A stretch of 64,000 bases of DNA, taken from Posidonia oceanica. Its lineage: Eukaryota > Streptophyta > Magnoliopsida > Alismatales > Posidoniaceae. Both the position numbers and the translations under genes were made by a program. The notes under the pieces are model-generated. The model was not told the origin of the DNA. It did not search any database and saw nothing but the letters and a program-made list of their open reading frames with translations. Location of the stretch: contig JAZBRS010000014.1 of NCBI GenBank assembly GCA_037176725.1, positions 75,498,501 through 75,562,500 of the forward strand. The letters run 5' to 3'. Below, piece by piece: positions 43,601 to 54,720 of the stretch (position 1 is the first letter of the stretch; every line of letters begins with the position of its first letter).

Positions 43601-45336
43601 CATGGACTTGTTCAATCATTGAGGGAACAAATTTCATGGGATAACGATATATGATTTATTGTTGAGGTAATACAATATGATTATATAATGGAGGTTTTTT
43701 TGGTATAATAACCACTCAAAGAAAGCCTCAAAAATGAAAATGACAACTCAAAAAAAGAAAAAGGAAAAAGAAATTGTTTTTCCATCAACCAAAAAATACA
43801 TCTAAATTCATGGTGTTTGTGCAGTTATTCCTTTGGAATTTGTTATTCTTTGATTCCAACATCTCATTGAATAGGCATAAAAACTGTCCTTCTGTTTCCC
43901 TTTCTGTGAAGGTAGGAATTACAAAAAAATATTTCACTTCCCTATGTTTCCCTTTGGATTAGACCTCCAGTTGTCCTCTCCTTGGCCCAAAACCTCTTGA
44001 AAGGGAAATGTTGTAAATTTTCTATGTAAAATACAGTAGCAAGATTGATAATTTGTAATGACTTGTGCATTGACAGAGCTGCACTGACATGCCAAATTGC
44101 TCCAATCAAGGGTATTTAAATGAATTGTCTTGTTAGCAATAAATACGTAGAATCATTTATTGATATCTGGTGAAGACAAGTACTAGTGGCTGATAATCGA
44201 ATTGGCAATATTTTCGTCTATTAATGAAAAAAGCCTATACATCTGATGCATTGGGATATTGTAGGAATGCTGCCTGCTTTGGATGATTTAAATTCAACAT
44301 GCTTTGTAGGATCACATTAAGAGGCAGAAAAAAAGATCATGTATCAAATTCAAAATATCCATGCAAATAGTAGAGCATATAATTAACATTTCAATATGGA
44401 CCATTGGCTTTACAAACTCTTGGTATTTGGCAGCTCCCTAGATCACTAGCAATCTCATATTTATCTCTAGGATATATGGTTAGGTATCTTGTTCATTTTC
44501 TTTTTCAGTAAAGTAACTTTAATTCAATGGGATTTTAGTGCATATGAAACATGTCAAATTTCAGTTGTTTGAAGAAGATTGCACTCCAACAATATCTCAA
44601 TGCATCTGAGGAATAAGTTGGTTGGTTGGCAGATGATAAAAATTCCACCTTGATTGGTGATTATTAGGTCTAATCTTCAATGCATGTGTTATTGATCACG
44701 TGTGTGGCTTAAAGAGTCAATCCATCTGGATATTGTTTTGATAAAAGAAATTTAAAACTATTGGTTGTGTCACAAGCTATTTTTATCAACATTTCTAGTA
44801 TATTTCATAGATAAAATCTCCAAATTTCATTTTGAGAGATTTTTGTATTTTTCTGTTTTGGGAATAACAACTTTGTTGTGTCACTGACAGGATGATGAGA
44901 TGACAAAAATGAGAACAAGAATCACTCCTTAATCTTGTTATGTGGGATCACGGATATGAATCCTTTTATCTTTTTGTTGTTTCAATGAGGATGGATATTT
45001 CATATTCTTCATATTTATTGATAGCTTCCCAATTTGGGGTTGGACTATTGAGAAGTTTTTGTTTCTTTCAAGCCTCTCTTTACATGTGAAAGTTACAAAC
45101 ATTTCTAAGATATCATTTCTTTCATTATGCAGTTGGATACTGCCTATGATATGCTCACCTCAAAGAGGTTATGTGGACCTAACAAGAGGTCCATTAGAGG
45201 AGCCACTTATGATCTAGCTAAGAATGACCCATGGAAAGAGCCCTTCAAAAACCTTCCTGAAAATGCTTTTGGAGATGTTGCTGTCTGGGAAAGGAATCTG
45301 ATTCAAGAACGAGTTCGTGGACTCCGTAGTACTTGA
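34312..45336 (+). CDS. LSF2: Phosphoglucan phosphatase LSF2-like, four exons
   Basis: Exons 34312-34600, 35080-35285, 42751-42921 and 45133-45336 join in phase into a 289-residue protein, close to the usual LSF2 length; all introns are GT-AG. Residues 1-70 are rich in Ser/Arg and poor in acids, fitting a chloroplast transit peptide. The dual-specificity phosphatase domain follows: [34 protein letters not shown], general-acid candidate D168, and active site HCTAGLGRA with C200 and R206 (CX5R). The C-terminal part ([28 protein letters not shown]) is characteristic of the family. No starch-binding CBM48 is present, which separates LSF2 from SEX4. In the family the enzyme removes C3 phosphate from starch glucans in plastids. 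Intron 2 is 7.5 kb because of nested transposons, yet no exon is damaged. Confidence 0.93.
35080..35285 (+). CDS. LSF2: LSF2 exon 2
   Basis: Preceded by TTAATTTCAG and followed by GTAAGC. It codes [20 protein letters not shown] through the ICHMRTP segment. It ends in phase 0, only 13 bp before the duplicated target site of the intron-2 transposon. Confidence 0.92.
35735..36162 (-). repeat. gypsy-2 3' LTR
   Basis: Aligned over its length with 41147-41572. The terminal TG/CA are mutated here (CG at the left edge, CTA at the right edge). A purine-rich tract on the minus strand (AAAAGGAGGTGA) lies next to its inner edge. Confidence 0.85.
36170..41113 (-). pseudogene. gypsy-2 gag-pol remnant
   Basis: It starts at [13 protein letters not shown] (41113, then a stop). 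Gag includes RIDLPTFTG and a CX2CX4HX4C zinc knuckle ([14 protein letters not shown], near 39480). The protease reads IIDSSCIEN, where Ser replaces the Gly of the usual DSG/DTG motif. RT keeps YFDDIL (about 38202-38225) but has stops around it. RNase H and tether are open at 37477-38100 ([12 protein letters not shown]). Integrase fragments lie at 36893-37162 ([23 protein letters not shown]) and 36306-36677. Part of gag is duplicated (39512-40832). Not functional. Confidence 0.88.
39512..40832. repeat. Tandem duplication of about 650-670 bp within gypsy-2 gag
   Basis: 39512-40163 is repeated at 40164-40832. For example, GAGTATGGGTTTGGTGTTGC occurs at 39512 and 40164, and TATTTGGCAAATTCC at 40139 and 40809. 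The copies differ by small indels and substitutions. The second copy joins back into gag at the position where the first copy would have. Confidence 0.88.
41130..41143 (-). other. gypsy-2 primer-binding site
   Basis: The minus strand reads TTGGTACTAGAGCC four bases inside the right LTR, close to the Met-tRNA complement TGGTATCAGAGCC. It orients the element. Confidence 0.75.
41147..41572 (-). repeat. gypsy-2 5' LTR
   Basis: It begins TGCAGCGGCAGAAGATTG and ends CCTGCATCA, with intact TG and CA ends. Confidence 0.87.
42751..42921 (+). CDS. LSF2: LSF2 exon 3 (active site)
   Basis: Preceded by GTGATTCTAG and followed by GTAAGT. Exactly 57 codons ([10 protein letters not shown] to WFCGMN), containing the HCTAGLGRA signature. 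Phase 0 on both sides. Confidence 0.93.
42922..45132. other. LSF2: LSF2 intron 3
   Basis: 2.2 kb, T-rich, flanked by GTAAGT and TTATGCAG. No transposon ends or genes were recognised. Confidence 0.7.
45133..45336 (+). CDS. LSF2: LSF2 exon 4
   Basis: Preceded by TCATTATGCAG. It codes [18 protein letters not shown] through LRST and ends at TGA 45334-45336. Confidence 0.93.
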   Translation: MDTAYDMLTSKRLCGPNKRSIRGATYDLAKNDPWKEPFKNLPENAFGDVAVWERNLIQERVRGLRST

Positions 45337-45370
45337 TAAGGTTGGCTCATCTTCTCGTCCTATTTTTTTA

Positions 45371-46306
45371 GTCTTTAAGCATCATATGACTTGACGTTAA
45401 GAATCCACATATCATGTGTTTCTGGTTTCTTTAAAGATTTTTTTACTGAACTTGCTACACAATTATTATCTTGTTATTGAATATTTGGTCCTTTTTTCTA
45501 TTGGAACAGGAACAAGATTTTGATATCAGATTTTTGATATCAGAAGCTGAATTGCTTTCAGAGCATCCATATAGATTTTTGAATATATTACTGTATATTT
45601 TGAAGAAAAACAATAAATGTTTACATTGTTGTCTGTATTTGTTAACACGTCATAATATCATCAAATGACATCATAAGACAAAACTAGCTTGCTCTATGTC
45701 AGTATGATAATCATGATGTAGAACAATTGGAGCTTCGTTAGTTCACAAACCAAATCCACTCTTCCACCACTTCAATCCAATCCATTTTGGTTTTTGCCTA
45801 ATTTTCTGATAACTTAAGCTAAAAATCCCATTCTTACCTTGTCTTTAAGCATCATATGACTTGACGTTAAGAATCCACAATTTCTGGTTTCTTTAAAGAT
45901 TTTTTACTGAACTTGCTACACAATTATTATCTTGTTATTGAATATTTGGTCCTTTTTTCTATTGGAACAGGAACAAGATTTTGATATCAGATTTTTGATA
46001 TCAGAAGCTGAATTGCTTTCAGAGCATCCATATAGATTTTTAAATATATTACTGTATATTTTGAAGAAAAACAATAAATGTTTACATTGTTGTGTCTGTA
46101 TTTGTTAACACAACGTCATAATATCATCAAATGACACCATAAGACAAAACTAGCTTGCTCTATGTCAGTATGATAATCATGATGTAAAACAATTGGAGCT
46201 TCGTTAGTTCACAAACCAAATCCACTCTTCCACCACTTCAATCCAATCCATTTTGGTTTTTGCCTAATTTTCTGATAACTTAAGCTAAAAATCCCATTCT
46301 TACCTT
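45371..46306. repeat. 470-bp tandem duplication downstream of LSF2
   Basis: 45371-45840 is repeated at 45841-46306. Copies both begin GTCTTTAAGCATCATATGAC and end CCCATTCTTACCTT. Only a handful of differences exist: the second copy lacks about 10 bp of the first near its start and has a few small insertions. The first copy starts 35 bp after the LSF2 stop, so it covers the likely 3' untranslated region. Confidence 0.92.
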
Positions 46307-46428
46307 TGGTATTTGCAATAAATCTATTGAAAATATCTTATGGCTTATGCTTTTTCTCACATTTTGGTAAATGTGATCTAAGATATGTTTTTGGCTTCTT
46401 GATCATGTGCTTTTAATGTGGTTATTGT

Positions 46429-46813
46429 TGAATTAAGGAAAAGAATAATCACAAATTTATTGCTCTGAGAAGGATTACACACATACACACACAGACACAT
46501 ATATATATAGAGTAATGATCTAGTAGGGTCTATCTTTACTTAAGATGAGTAGGACCTTTAATCTTAACCATCTATCTTCATCTCAGTAACTATCATTTAA
46601 GTGACAATAATTTAAAAGAATTCCATTAAATAAAGAGGTAGTTATGGTAACTACATTTTCCATTACATCCACCATAAGATGCAAATCCAACGGTTGAGAG
46701 ATTTAGAGCCCTACTTATCTTAAGTAGGGACAGACTCTATTAGAAAATTGGCCTATATATATATAGAGGACACCCAATACATAAAAGGGTTTCTAATAAA
46801 AGTATAACTAACA
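46429..46813 (-). repeat. copia-3 3' LTR, interrupted by a MITE
   Basis: TGAATTAAGGAAAAGAATAA at the left and AAGTATAACTAACA at the right match the two ends of 56485-56609. The middle is occupied by the MITE at 46513-46753. Confidence 0.87.
46513..46753. mobile_element. MITE within the copia-3 LTR
   Basis: TAGTAGGGTCTATCTTTACT and the reverse of the right end (AATAGAGTCTGTCCCTACTT) are inverted copies that continue into TTAAGAT(G/A)AGTAGG, about 30 bp each. TATATATAGAG occurs on both sides and may include the target duplication, but the site is a TA microsatellite. About 241 bp with no coding. Confidence 0.75.
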
Positions 46814-47063
46814 CTCCTCGTCAAGCTGAAGCATACGTATTAATCATGCCTAGCTTGCTACAAAGGGTTTCAAACACTCAAACCTTTTGTAAAGATGTCT
46901 GCCAGCTGCTCTGAAGATTGAGTATATGAGGTATCAATAATCCTTCTCATCATTTCACATGCAGTCTGTGCCATGAACCTATACTCTGCTTCTGTACTGG
47001 ATCTATATACCACATTTTGTTTCTTACTTCTCCATATGACGAGATTGCCTCCAACATAAGTAC

Positions 47064-47197
47064 TGTTAGAATTATTAGAGTATGTTAGATAGGTTAGTGG
47101 TTATATGAATATCCATTAGTCTATGTGGGTATTCCAAATCACTATATATATATAACCTAACTTGATCAATGAGATATCTTAGTCTTTTCTTCTTACA
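47064..47197 (+). repeat. copia-2 5' LTR
   Basis: It starts TGTTAGAATTATTAGAGTAT and ends CTTCTTACA. The primer-binding site TGGTATTAGAGC follows at once (47198-47209). Confidence 0.93.
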
Positions 47198-47858
47198 TGG
47201 TATTAGAGCATTAGGTTTCTTTTTCTCCTCTCAAACCCTAATCCCACCGCCGCCACTGGTCCACCTCCGGCGACGTCTCCGGCCACCTCTAGCCCCTCCG
47301 GCCACCTACAGCACCTTCTCCGGCAACTGCAAACCACTCATCGACCTCTACGGACCCTCCTCCTTCGCCGGCCTCCTTCGGCTTCTCCAATGCCTGCAGG
47401 CCACTCGTCAGACTCCTCCAGCCTCACTCCAGGCTTCCGCCGGCTCTCTCCAATGCCGGTAGCACCCGTGTAACCACCGCCTGACCTTCCAGTCCCCTTC
47501 CCAGGCGTCGTCAGGCTGTCTAGGTCACTCCTTCGACGCCGTCAGGCCGTCCAGGCCACTCCTTCAGCGCCGTCCGGCCTGGAAGGCCACTCTACAGCCG
47601 CCGGTGCCCACTCCACGCCCCTTTCCTCCTACCGCCGGCCACTCCAGCCTCTTCCCGTTGATCGGCGAGCCTTCTTCACCCCCCTGGTGACATGAACAAC
47701 CCTCGTCACCGGAGTGGGATGGTTGGTTAGGCTGTTCATTTATACTCTCTGCCATCCTTGTGATTTCCTTTGATTCTGGATGGTTTCTTGATCTCTGTCG
47801 TACTTTACTACTGGATTGCTGCTTGTATTCCTTTTTATTTCTACGTACTACTGCACTG

Positions 47859-50800
47859 ATGGCCTTCTCCTCAGCCTCTTCCTCTGGTGATGTTATGCTC
47901 TGTACTCTGAGTGGTACGTCTATCAAGCTTGATGGTCGTAATTATCTTATATGGACAAAGTCTATCCAAGTGTTTCTGGGCACCTATAAAAGGATCAAGC
48001 ATATTACGTAAGATCCTTTTGATGTAAAAAGTGCGGAATATGATGACTGGCTAGCTTCTGATTATGGTGTTATTACGTGATTATTGAATAGTATAGGATC
48101 TCAGATTTCTCATGGTGTGGTTATGCTTTCTACTGTAAAAACAATCTGGGATACCTTGAAGGCCATTTATGTTCAGGAGAAGAATATTGCTCGGGTTGTT
48201 GAAATCTATGATCAGTTCTTTTCTCTACAGTAAGGCGACCAATTTGTTCACGAATTGTACACCTCTATTCGTGTTCTTCTCGATGAACTTGAAATTCTTC
48301 AACTTCTGGTGCCTGATGTCAAGGTTATGCATGAGTATCGTGAGGAACTTGCTGTTGCAAAGTTTTTATCAGCACTTCGTCCTGAGCTCGCCTCTCAGGT
48401 GCGTGGTCATATTCTTGGTGATGATTCTGTTTCTTCGTTGACCTTTGCTTTCTCCTGCGTGCTGTGTGTTTCTACTGGGACTCCTCTGGTGCACGGCGAT
48501 CAGTCTGCCTTGGCTGTCTCCGGTCGTGGTCGTGACTTCGATCGTGGTCGCGGTCATGGACGAGGTTGTGATTCAAGGGGAGGACGTGGCAGCCGACGGG
48601 GTAATCTGAAGTGTGATCATTGTGGCCGCACGAATCATTCTTCGAATCGATGTTGGGCGAAGTTCGGCAAGCCAGACTGGGCAAATAATGTTATTGAAGA
48701 TAACTCCACACCTCCTTCCAACTCCGATGATACTGTGATGATCTCTCAGGTCGAGTATGCTCGTTTCCTTCAGTCACAATCTACGCCAGTTGCTCAGACG
48801 GTCACTGCTACACACATTACTTCATCAGGTACGCCAACATTGTTCACGGTCTCTGATGCAGACTGGGTAGTTGATTCAGGTGCGTCGAAGCATTTGTCCG
48901 ATACTCGCCATGCCTTTTCTTCCATGTCTACCTTTGTTTCTACTCCCTATGTTACAGTAGCTAATGGGACTCGTTCACCTGTTCAAGGACAAGGAAATGT
49001 GTCCCTATCCAATAACCTTACTTTTCGTGATGTTCTTTATGTATCCAATTTTCTTGTTAACTTACTTTCTATTAGTCAACTTACCAAAACCCATAATTGT
49101 ACAGTAATACTTTTTCCCAATTATCTTGTTATACAGGACCTGCAGACTGGGAAACGGATTGGTTCGGGACCTGAGCATAATGGTTTGTACTACCTTAGTG
49201 GTCGCAAGTCACCTACTGCATCTTGCTTATGCTGCGTCTACTGTTGGTTCTTTTTTTTTGTGGCATTGCCGTCTAGGACATCCGTCAGTCGAAAAATTGA
49301 AAAGTCTATTACCAGCGTCTATATCGGTCAATAATTTTCAGTGTGAATCTTGTCAACTTGGGAAACATCGGCGATTTTCCTATCCACCACGGAAGGAGAA
49401 ACAAAGTCGTGTTCCCATGGAATTAGTTCACTCTGACGTTTGGGGTCCGTGTCGTGTTGAGTTTGTTTAAGGTTTTCGATATTTCATTGTCTTTATTGAT
49501 GATTTCTCTAGAATGACTTGGGTCTATCTCTTAAAGGATCATACTCAAGTGGTCAATGTTATAAAAATCTTTTTCAATGAAATAAAAACTCAATTTTGTG
49601 AACCATTGCGTGTATTTCGGACTGACAATGCTCTTAAATATGTTCAACGTGATGTGTTTCTTATGTGTGAAGATCAGGAAATTGTTCACCAAACTTCTTG
49701 CCCTAGGACATCTCAATAGAACGGTGTAGCCGAATGCAAACATCGTCACCTGTTGGATGTCACTAGAACTCTTATGGCTCAAATGAAAGTTCCTCAACAG
49801 TTATGAACAGATGCTGTTCTTACTGCATGTTATCTAGTAAATCGCATGCTCTCTTTTGTTCATGGGAACATTCTACATTGTCTTCTGTTTCCTCAAAAAC
49901 CTCTTTTTTCTCTTCCACCAAAGGTTTTTGGGTGTGTGTGTTTTGTCCAGGATACTCGTCCAAATATGGACAAACTTTCTCCATGGTCTACTCGCTGTAT
50001 GTTTGTTGGGTATTCTCATACTCAAAAAGGGTATCGCTGCTATGATCCCGTGAGTAGAAAGTACATTGTCTCTGCTGATGTTACCTTCTTCAAGGACACT
50101 TTTCTCTTCCTCTACTAGTTACCCTTCACTTCCTATTCCACTGAGTGTACCTACTACAGAGTCTGTCTCTCTACCGATCATGCACATAAAGAGTCTATCC
50201 CTATTACTGCTCCTCCTCTTCAGGTGTACTCTCGGCGACCACGACAACAGGTACAACCATGTACTCAAGGAATCGATCAGCCTACTTCCTCTGATGCAGG
50301 TCCAACCTCTCTTGCTCCCACTACTACTCCTGCTACATCTACTGAACCTGAACTCCCTATTGTCCTTCGGAAAGGTACCCGTAGTACTGTACATCCTCTC
50401 TCTCTTTTTGTTGCCTATGATCATCTACATCCTATGCATCGGACATTTACCTTGTCTCTGTCATCTATTTCTATACCCAAGACTTATCAGGAGGCGTCAC
50501 ATGTACCTGAATGGAAAATGGCTATGGATGAGGGATGTCTGCTTTACAATCTTGTGGGACTTGGGATCTTGTCCCTCCACCAGCTGATACTGAAATTGTC
50601 AGCTGTCGCTGGGTTTTCACTATTAAGTACAACACTAATGGTACTGTCGACCGATATAAGGCTCATCTTGTTGCCCGTGGTTTCACACAGACATATGGAG
50701 TTAACTACTTTGAGACATTCTCTCTTGTTGTCCGGCTTAATTCTATTCGTATACTTTTTTGGTTGTAGTCAATCAGTTGTGGCCTATGTATCAGCTAGAT

Positions 50801-52002
50801 GTCAAAAATGTCTTTCTTTATGGTGATCTGCTTGAGAAAGTTTTTATGGAGCAATCTCCTGGGTATGTTGCTCAGGGAGAGAAGCGTGTGTGCAAGCTAA
50901 AGAAAGCCATCTATGGCCTCAAGCAAAGTCTGCGTGCATGGTTCAACAAGTTCAGTAAGGTTGCAATGCAATTTGGGTTTCAAATGTGCAACTCTGATCA
51001 CTCTATTTTTATTAGACAGAGGTCCACAGGTTGTGTTATTTTAGCTATTTATGTGGACGATATTTTGATTACTGGAAGTGACAGAACATATGTTGATGAG
51101 AGTAGAGTATTTCTCAAAAAGTACTTTGTGACAAATGACCTGGGCAGACCTAGATACTTCATGGGAATAGAGATTGCTCACGCTAAAGATGTAGTGGTTC
51201 TGTCTCAAAGGAAGTATGTGCTCGATCTACTAAAGGAAGCAGGCATGCTTGGCTGTAAACCATCTAGCTCTCCTATTGATTCTAGTCTAGATGTGTGGGA
51301 CACATCCTCTGAGATTCTTGAGAATGCAGCACGATATAGGTGTTTGGTTGGGAAGCTGATTTATCTTACTGTGACTCGTCCAGATATTACCTTTGCAGTT
51401 TGATTGGTTAGTCAGTTCATGCATCAACCAAGGGAGGTACACTGGAAGGCATCATTGCAAATCTTGTCCTACCTGAAGAGTGCTTCTGGTCAAGGTCTGC
51501 GATACAGTTGTCATGGTCATCTAGACGTTACTGGCTACTCAGACTCTAGATATGCAGGTGATCGAGGAGATAGAAAGTCAACTTCTGGATACTGTACTTT
51601 TGTAGGGAGTAATCTGATTATCTAGAGGAGCAAAAAACAGAATGTCGTCTCCCGATCAAGTGCAGAGGCAGAGTATAGAGCCATGGCACAATAGCTTGTG
51701 AAATGATGTGGATTAGATCCTTCCTTACTGAGATTGGTTTTCCTCCAAAGGGAGCTATGCTTATGTTCTGTGACAACTAGGTAGCAATCTACATTGCTAA
51801 CAATCCTGTGTTTCATGAAAGAACAAAATACGTCGAGGTGGATTGTCATTTTGTGTGAAATGCTGTTATGGATGGATTGATCATTACTCTCTTCACTACT
51901 TCTACTCAGCTTGCAGATGTGTTTACCAAGGTTGTAGCTGTGGGTATATTTAAGTCTTTTTGTAACAAGCTAGGCATAGTAGATTTATATGCTCCAACTT
52001 GA
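47859..52002 (+). pseudogene. copia-2 gag-pol remnant
   Basis: Gag starts at MAFSSASSSG (47859) and shows SIKLDGRNYLIW and ELAVAKFLSALRPEL. A CX2CX4HX4C knuckle (CDHCGRTNHSSNRC) is at about 48610-48655. Protease reads DWVVDSGASKH (about 48865). The integrase zinc site (HCRLGHPS ... CESCQLGKH) is reached after a frameshift near the T-run at 49250. The core reads FIVFIDDFSRMTW and FRTDNALKYV. RT shows IYGLKQSLRAWFNKF and YVDDILITG. RNase H shows GDRKSTSGYC, and the tail LADVFTKVV ends near TGA 52000-52002. In-frame stops interrupt it at least at 48009, 48078, 48232, 49468, 49717, 49804, 51401 and 51623. Confidence 0.9.
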
Positions 52003-52009
52003 GAGAGAG

Positions 52010-52143
52010 TGTTAGAATTATTAGAGTATGTTAGATGGGTTAGTGGTTATATGGATATCCATTAGTCTATGTGGGTATTCCAAATCACTATATATATGTA
52101 ACCTAACTTGATCAATGAGATATCTTAGTCTTTTCTTCTTACA
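52010..52143 (+). repeat. copia-2 3' LTR
   Basis: Preceded by the purine run GAGAGAGAG. It differs from the 5' LTR at only a few positions (for example GATAGG/GATGGG, GAATATCC/GGATATCC), so the insertion is fairly recent. Confidence 0.93.
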
Positions 52144-54388
52144 AGTACAATATCCAGAAGTAGACTTCCTGTCCCCTTTGTCACCTACATAGTCTGAATG
52201 GGAATATGCTTCAACTTGAGTGTGATCATGCTTCCTGTAAACAAGACCTTGGCCAGTTGTGCTCTTAATATATGCTAATACACGTAGGGCTCCTGCCAAT
52301 GAACCAATCTAGGTTTATGCATAAATTGACTGAGAAGCCCTATAACATATGAAATATCTGAGTGAGTAACAGTCAAATATATCAACTTTCCAATTAGCTG
52401 TCATCCCAAAAGCCCTATGTGTATTAACTTTGATGAGTCATCTCAGAAGGCTAGACTTTGATCAACTGGAGTACTTTCTATCTTGCACCCCAAAAGATGA
52501 GTCTCATGTAGGAGGTTAAGGGTATATTTCCTCTAGGACAACGTCATCCTGTTCTTAGCGTAGGCAAACTCAATTCCCAGAAACTACCTTGATTTTTCCA
52601 TATCCTTTGTAATAAAATGCCTTTTTAGATATTTCTTTGTCTCATTGATCCCTGCAATATAACTCTCGATCAAGAGAATATCATCAACATACATGGCTAA
52701 GAAAACATATCCACTTGTTTGTTTCTTGATAAACAACAAGTGATCAACAATACATCTTTGAAAGCCATTGTCCATGACAACTCTGCTGAATTTTTCAAAT
52801 CAAACCCATGGACTCTGCTTAAGACCATACATAACCTTTCGGAGTAGACATACACGATCTTCCCCCAGAGCAACATACCCTAGAGGCTGTTCCATATGCA
52901 CCTGTTCTGCCAGATCACCGTATAGAAAAGCATTTTTCACATCGAGTTAGACATAACTCCCGTGATTGATTTACGGCAATAGAAAGTAGAACACGTACGG
53001 AGTTCAGTCGAGCCACAGGAGAGAATATCTTCTCATAATCAATCTCATACATTTGTGTGAAACCACAAGCTACCAGGCGAGCTTTGTACCTGTCCACCGA
53101 CTCATCTGGCTTATGTTTCACAGTGAAAACCCATTTATAGTTGACTATGTTAGTTCTAGTAGGATGTGTAACCAATTCCCTTGTGCCACGAAAGGTCAAT
53201 GCTTGTATTTCCTCGTCCATAGTTGTCTTCCAACGTGGGATATGAAGTGTTTTTTGGTAATTTTTAGGAATAGACTGAAAGGAAATGGATAAGGTAAAGT
53301 TGCGAAATGAAGGGTAACGACGATTATAGGAAATAAAATGAGAGATAGGATGAGCATTAGTAGAGCACTTACCTTTACGAAGAGCAATAAGAATATCTAG
53401 GAGGTGTCACATGTGTCCGTTGTCGATGATGATATACTTGCAAAGGACGAGACCAATTGCGTTTCATAACAACTGGTCTATCTTCGACACTGACGGACTC
53501 CTCAATAGGTATAGGAAAAAGGACACCCTCACAAAAAGATGTGGTAGAGCCAAAAAAAGGTTGAGACTCAAAGAAGGTATCATCAGCATAGGCAATATAC
53601 CAATGTGTAAGAGGATGATAACACTTGTATCCCTTTTGAGTCTGAGAATACCCAACAAAGACACACTTAAGAGAACGAGGAGACAACTTATCAATACCCG
53701 AAGTCAAGTTTTGAACAAAGGCAACACATCCAAAAACCTTTGAGGTAGTGAAAATAACTCTATATCCGGACGAAGCCTTCTAAAGGGTGTCTCACCACCA
53801 AGAAGGGCAGACGATATCCTATTAATTAGATAAGAGACAGTAAGAACAACATAATGGTGCATGTCATATCAAGGATGTGACAATGTTTGCATTCTGCTAC
53901 ACTATTCTGTTGAGGTGTATGAGTACAAGAAGTCTGATGAAGAATACCCAAAGAATCACAGTAATGTTGAAGATCAGTTTGAATAAACTCTAAGGCATTA
54001 TTAGTATGAAATATTTTAGGTGTAACAGAAAATTGGTTTATTATTTCAATGAAAAAATGTTTGACAGTATCAAGAACACGAAGTCTATCTTTGAGAATAT
54101 ATACCAAAGAAACTCGAAAATAGCTATAAACAAACACAATGTAATATCTATGACTAAACATAGATGAGACACGGGCAGGGCTCCAAATATCACAGTGAAC
54201 TAACTCAAACAAACTCTGACTGATAGTAAGAGATAACGTTTATAAGTAGCACGATGATGCTTATCCAACTGGCACGACTCACAATCAAAGGACCCAACAG
54301 AGACCCAAGGAAGAGCCTGTTGAAGCTTGCAATGAGACGAAGGACTAAGATGATAGTGCCATAGGAGTGGAGATTTTGCAATGGAAGT

Positions 54389-54720
54389 TGTTGGAATAGT
54401 CTCACATTGGAAAAAGTGAGGACAGGACTTATGTTTATACATAGATGGACCTCTCTACTCATAACCAATTGGTTTTGAGTTGGATTTTCATATTTCAACA
54501 TGGTATCAGAGCCCAAAAGATGTCCAAATGGGTCCAAGTCCACACACATCCACCCATGTCCAAAAGAGATACTTGTTGGACCTAAAAGAGGTCACAAGTG
54601 AGGGAGAGTGTTGGAATAGTCCCACATTAGAAAAAGTGAGAACAGGACTTGTGTTTATACATAGATGGACCTCTCCACTCATAACCAATTGATTTTGAGT
54701 TGGATGTCCATATTTCAACA
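54389..54720 (+). mobile_element. TRIM (miniature LTR retrotransposon), 332 bp
   Basis: Two 112-bp LTRs (54389-54500 and 54609-54720) begin TGTTGGAATAGTC and end CATATTTCAACA. The first is followed at once by TGGTATCAGAGCCC, a perfect Met-tRNA primer-binding site. The second is preceded by the purine tract GTGAGGGAGAG. The internal part is only 108 bp. GAAGT before and GAAGC after are a 5-bp duplication with one change. No protein is coded, so it must have been moved by another element's enzymes. Confidence 0.93.

Larger units (their letters stand above)
47064..52143 (+). mobile_element. Ty1/copia retrotransposon copia-2, complete, 5080 bp, 134-bp LTRs
   Basis: LTRs are 47064-47197 and 52010-52143, both 134 bp and nearly identical. 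AGTAC occurs on both sides (47059-47063 and 52144-52148), an exact target-site duplication. The insertion point is the RNase H region of copia-3, in opposite orientation. The primer-binding site and purine tract are in place. All domains are present but interrupted by point stops, so it is structurally complete and coding-dead. Confidence 0.94.
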
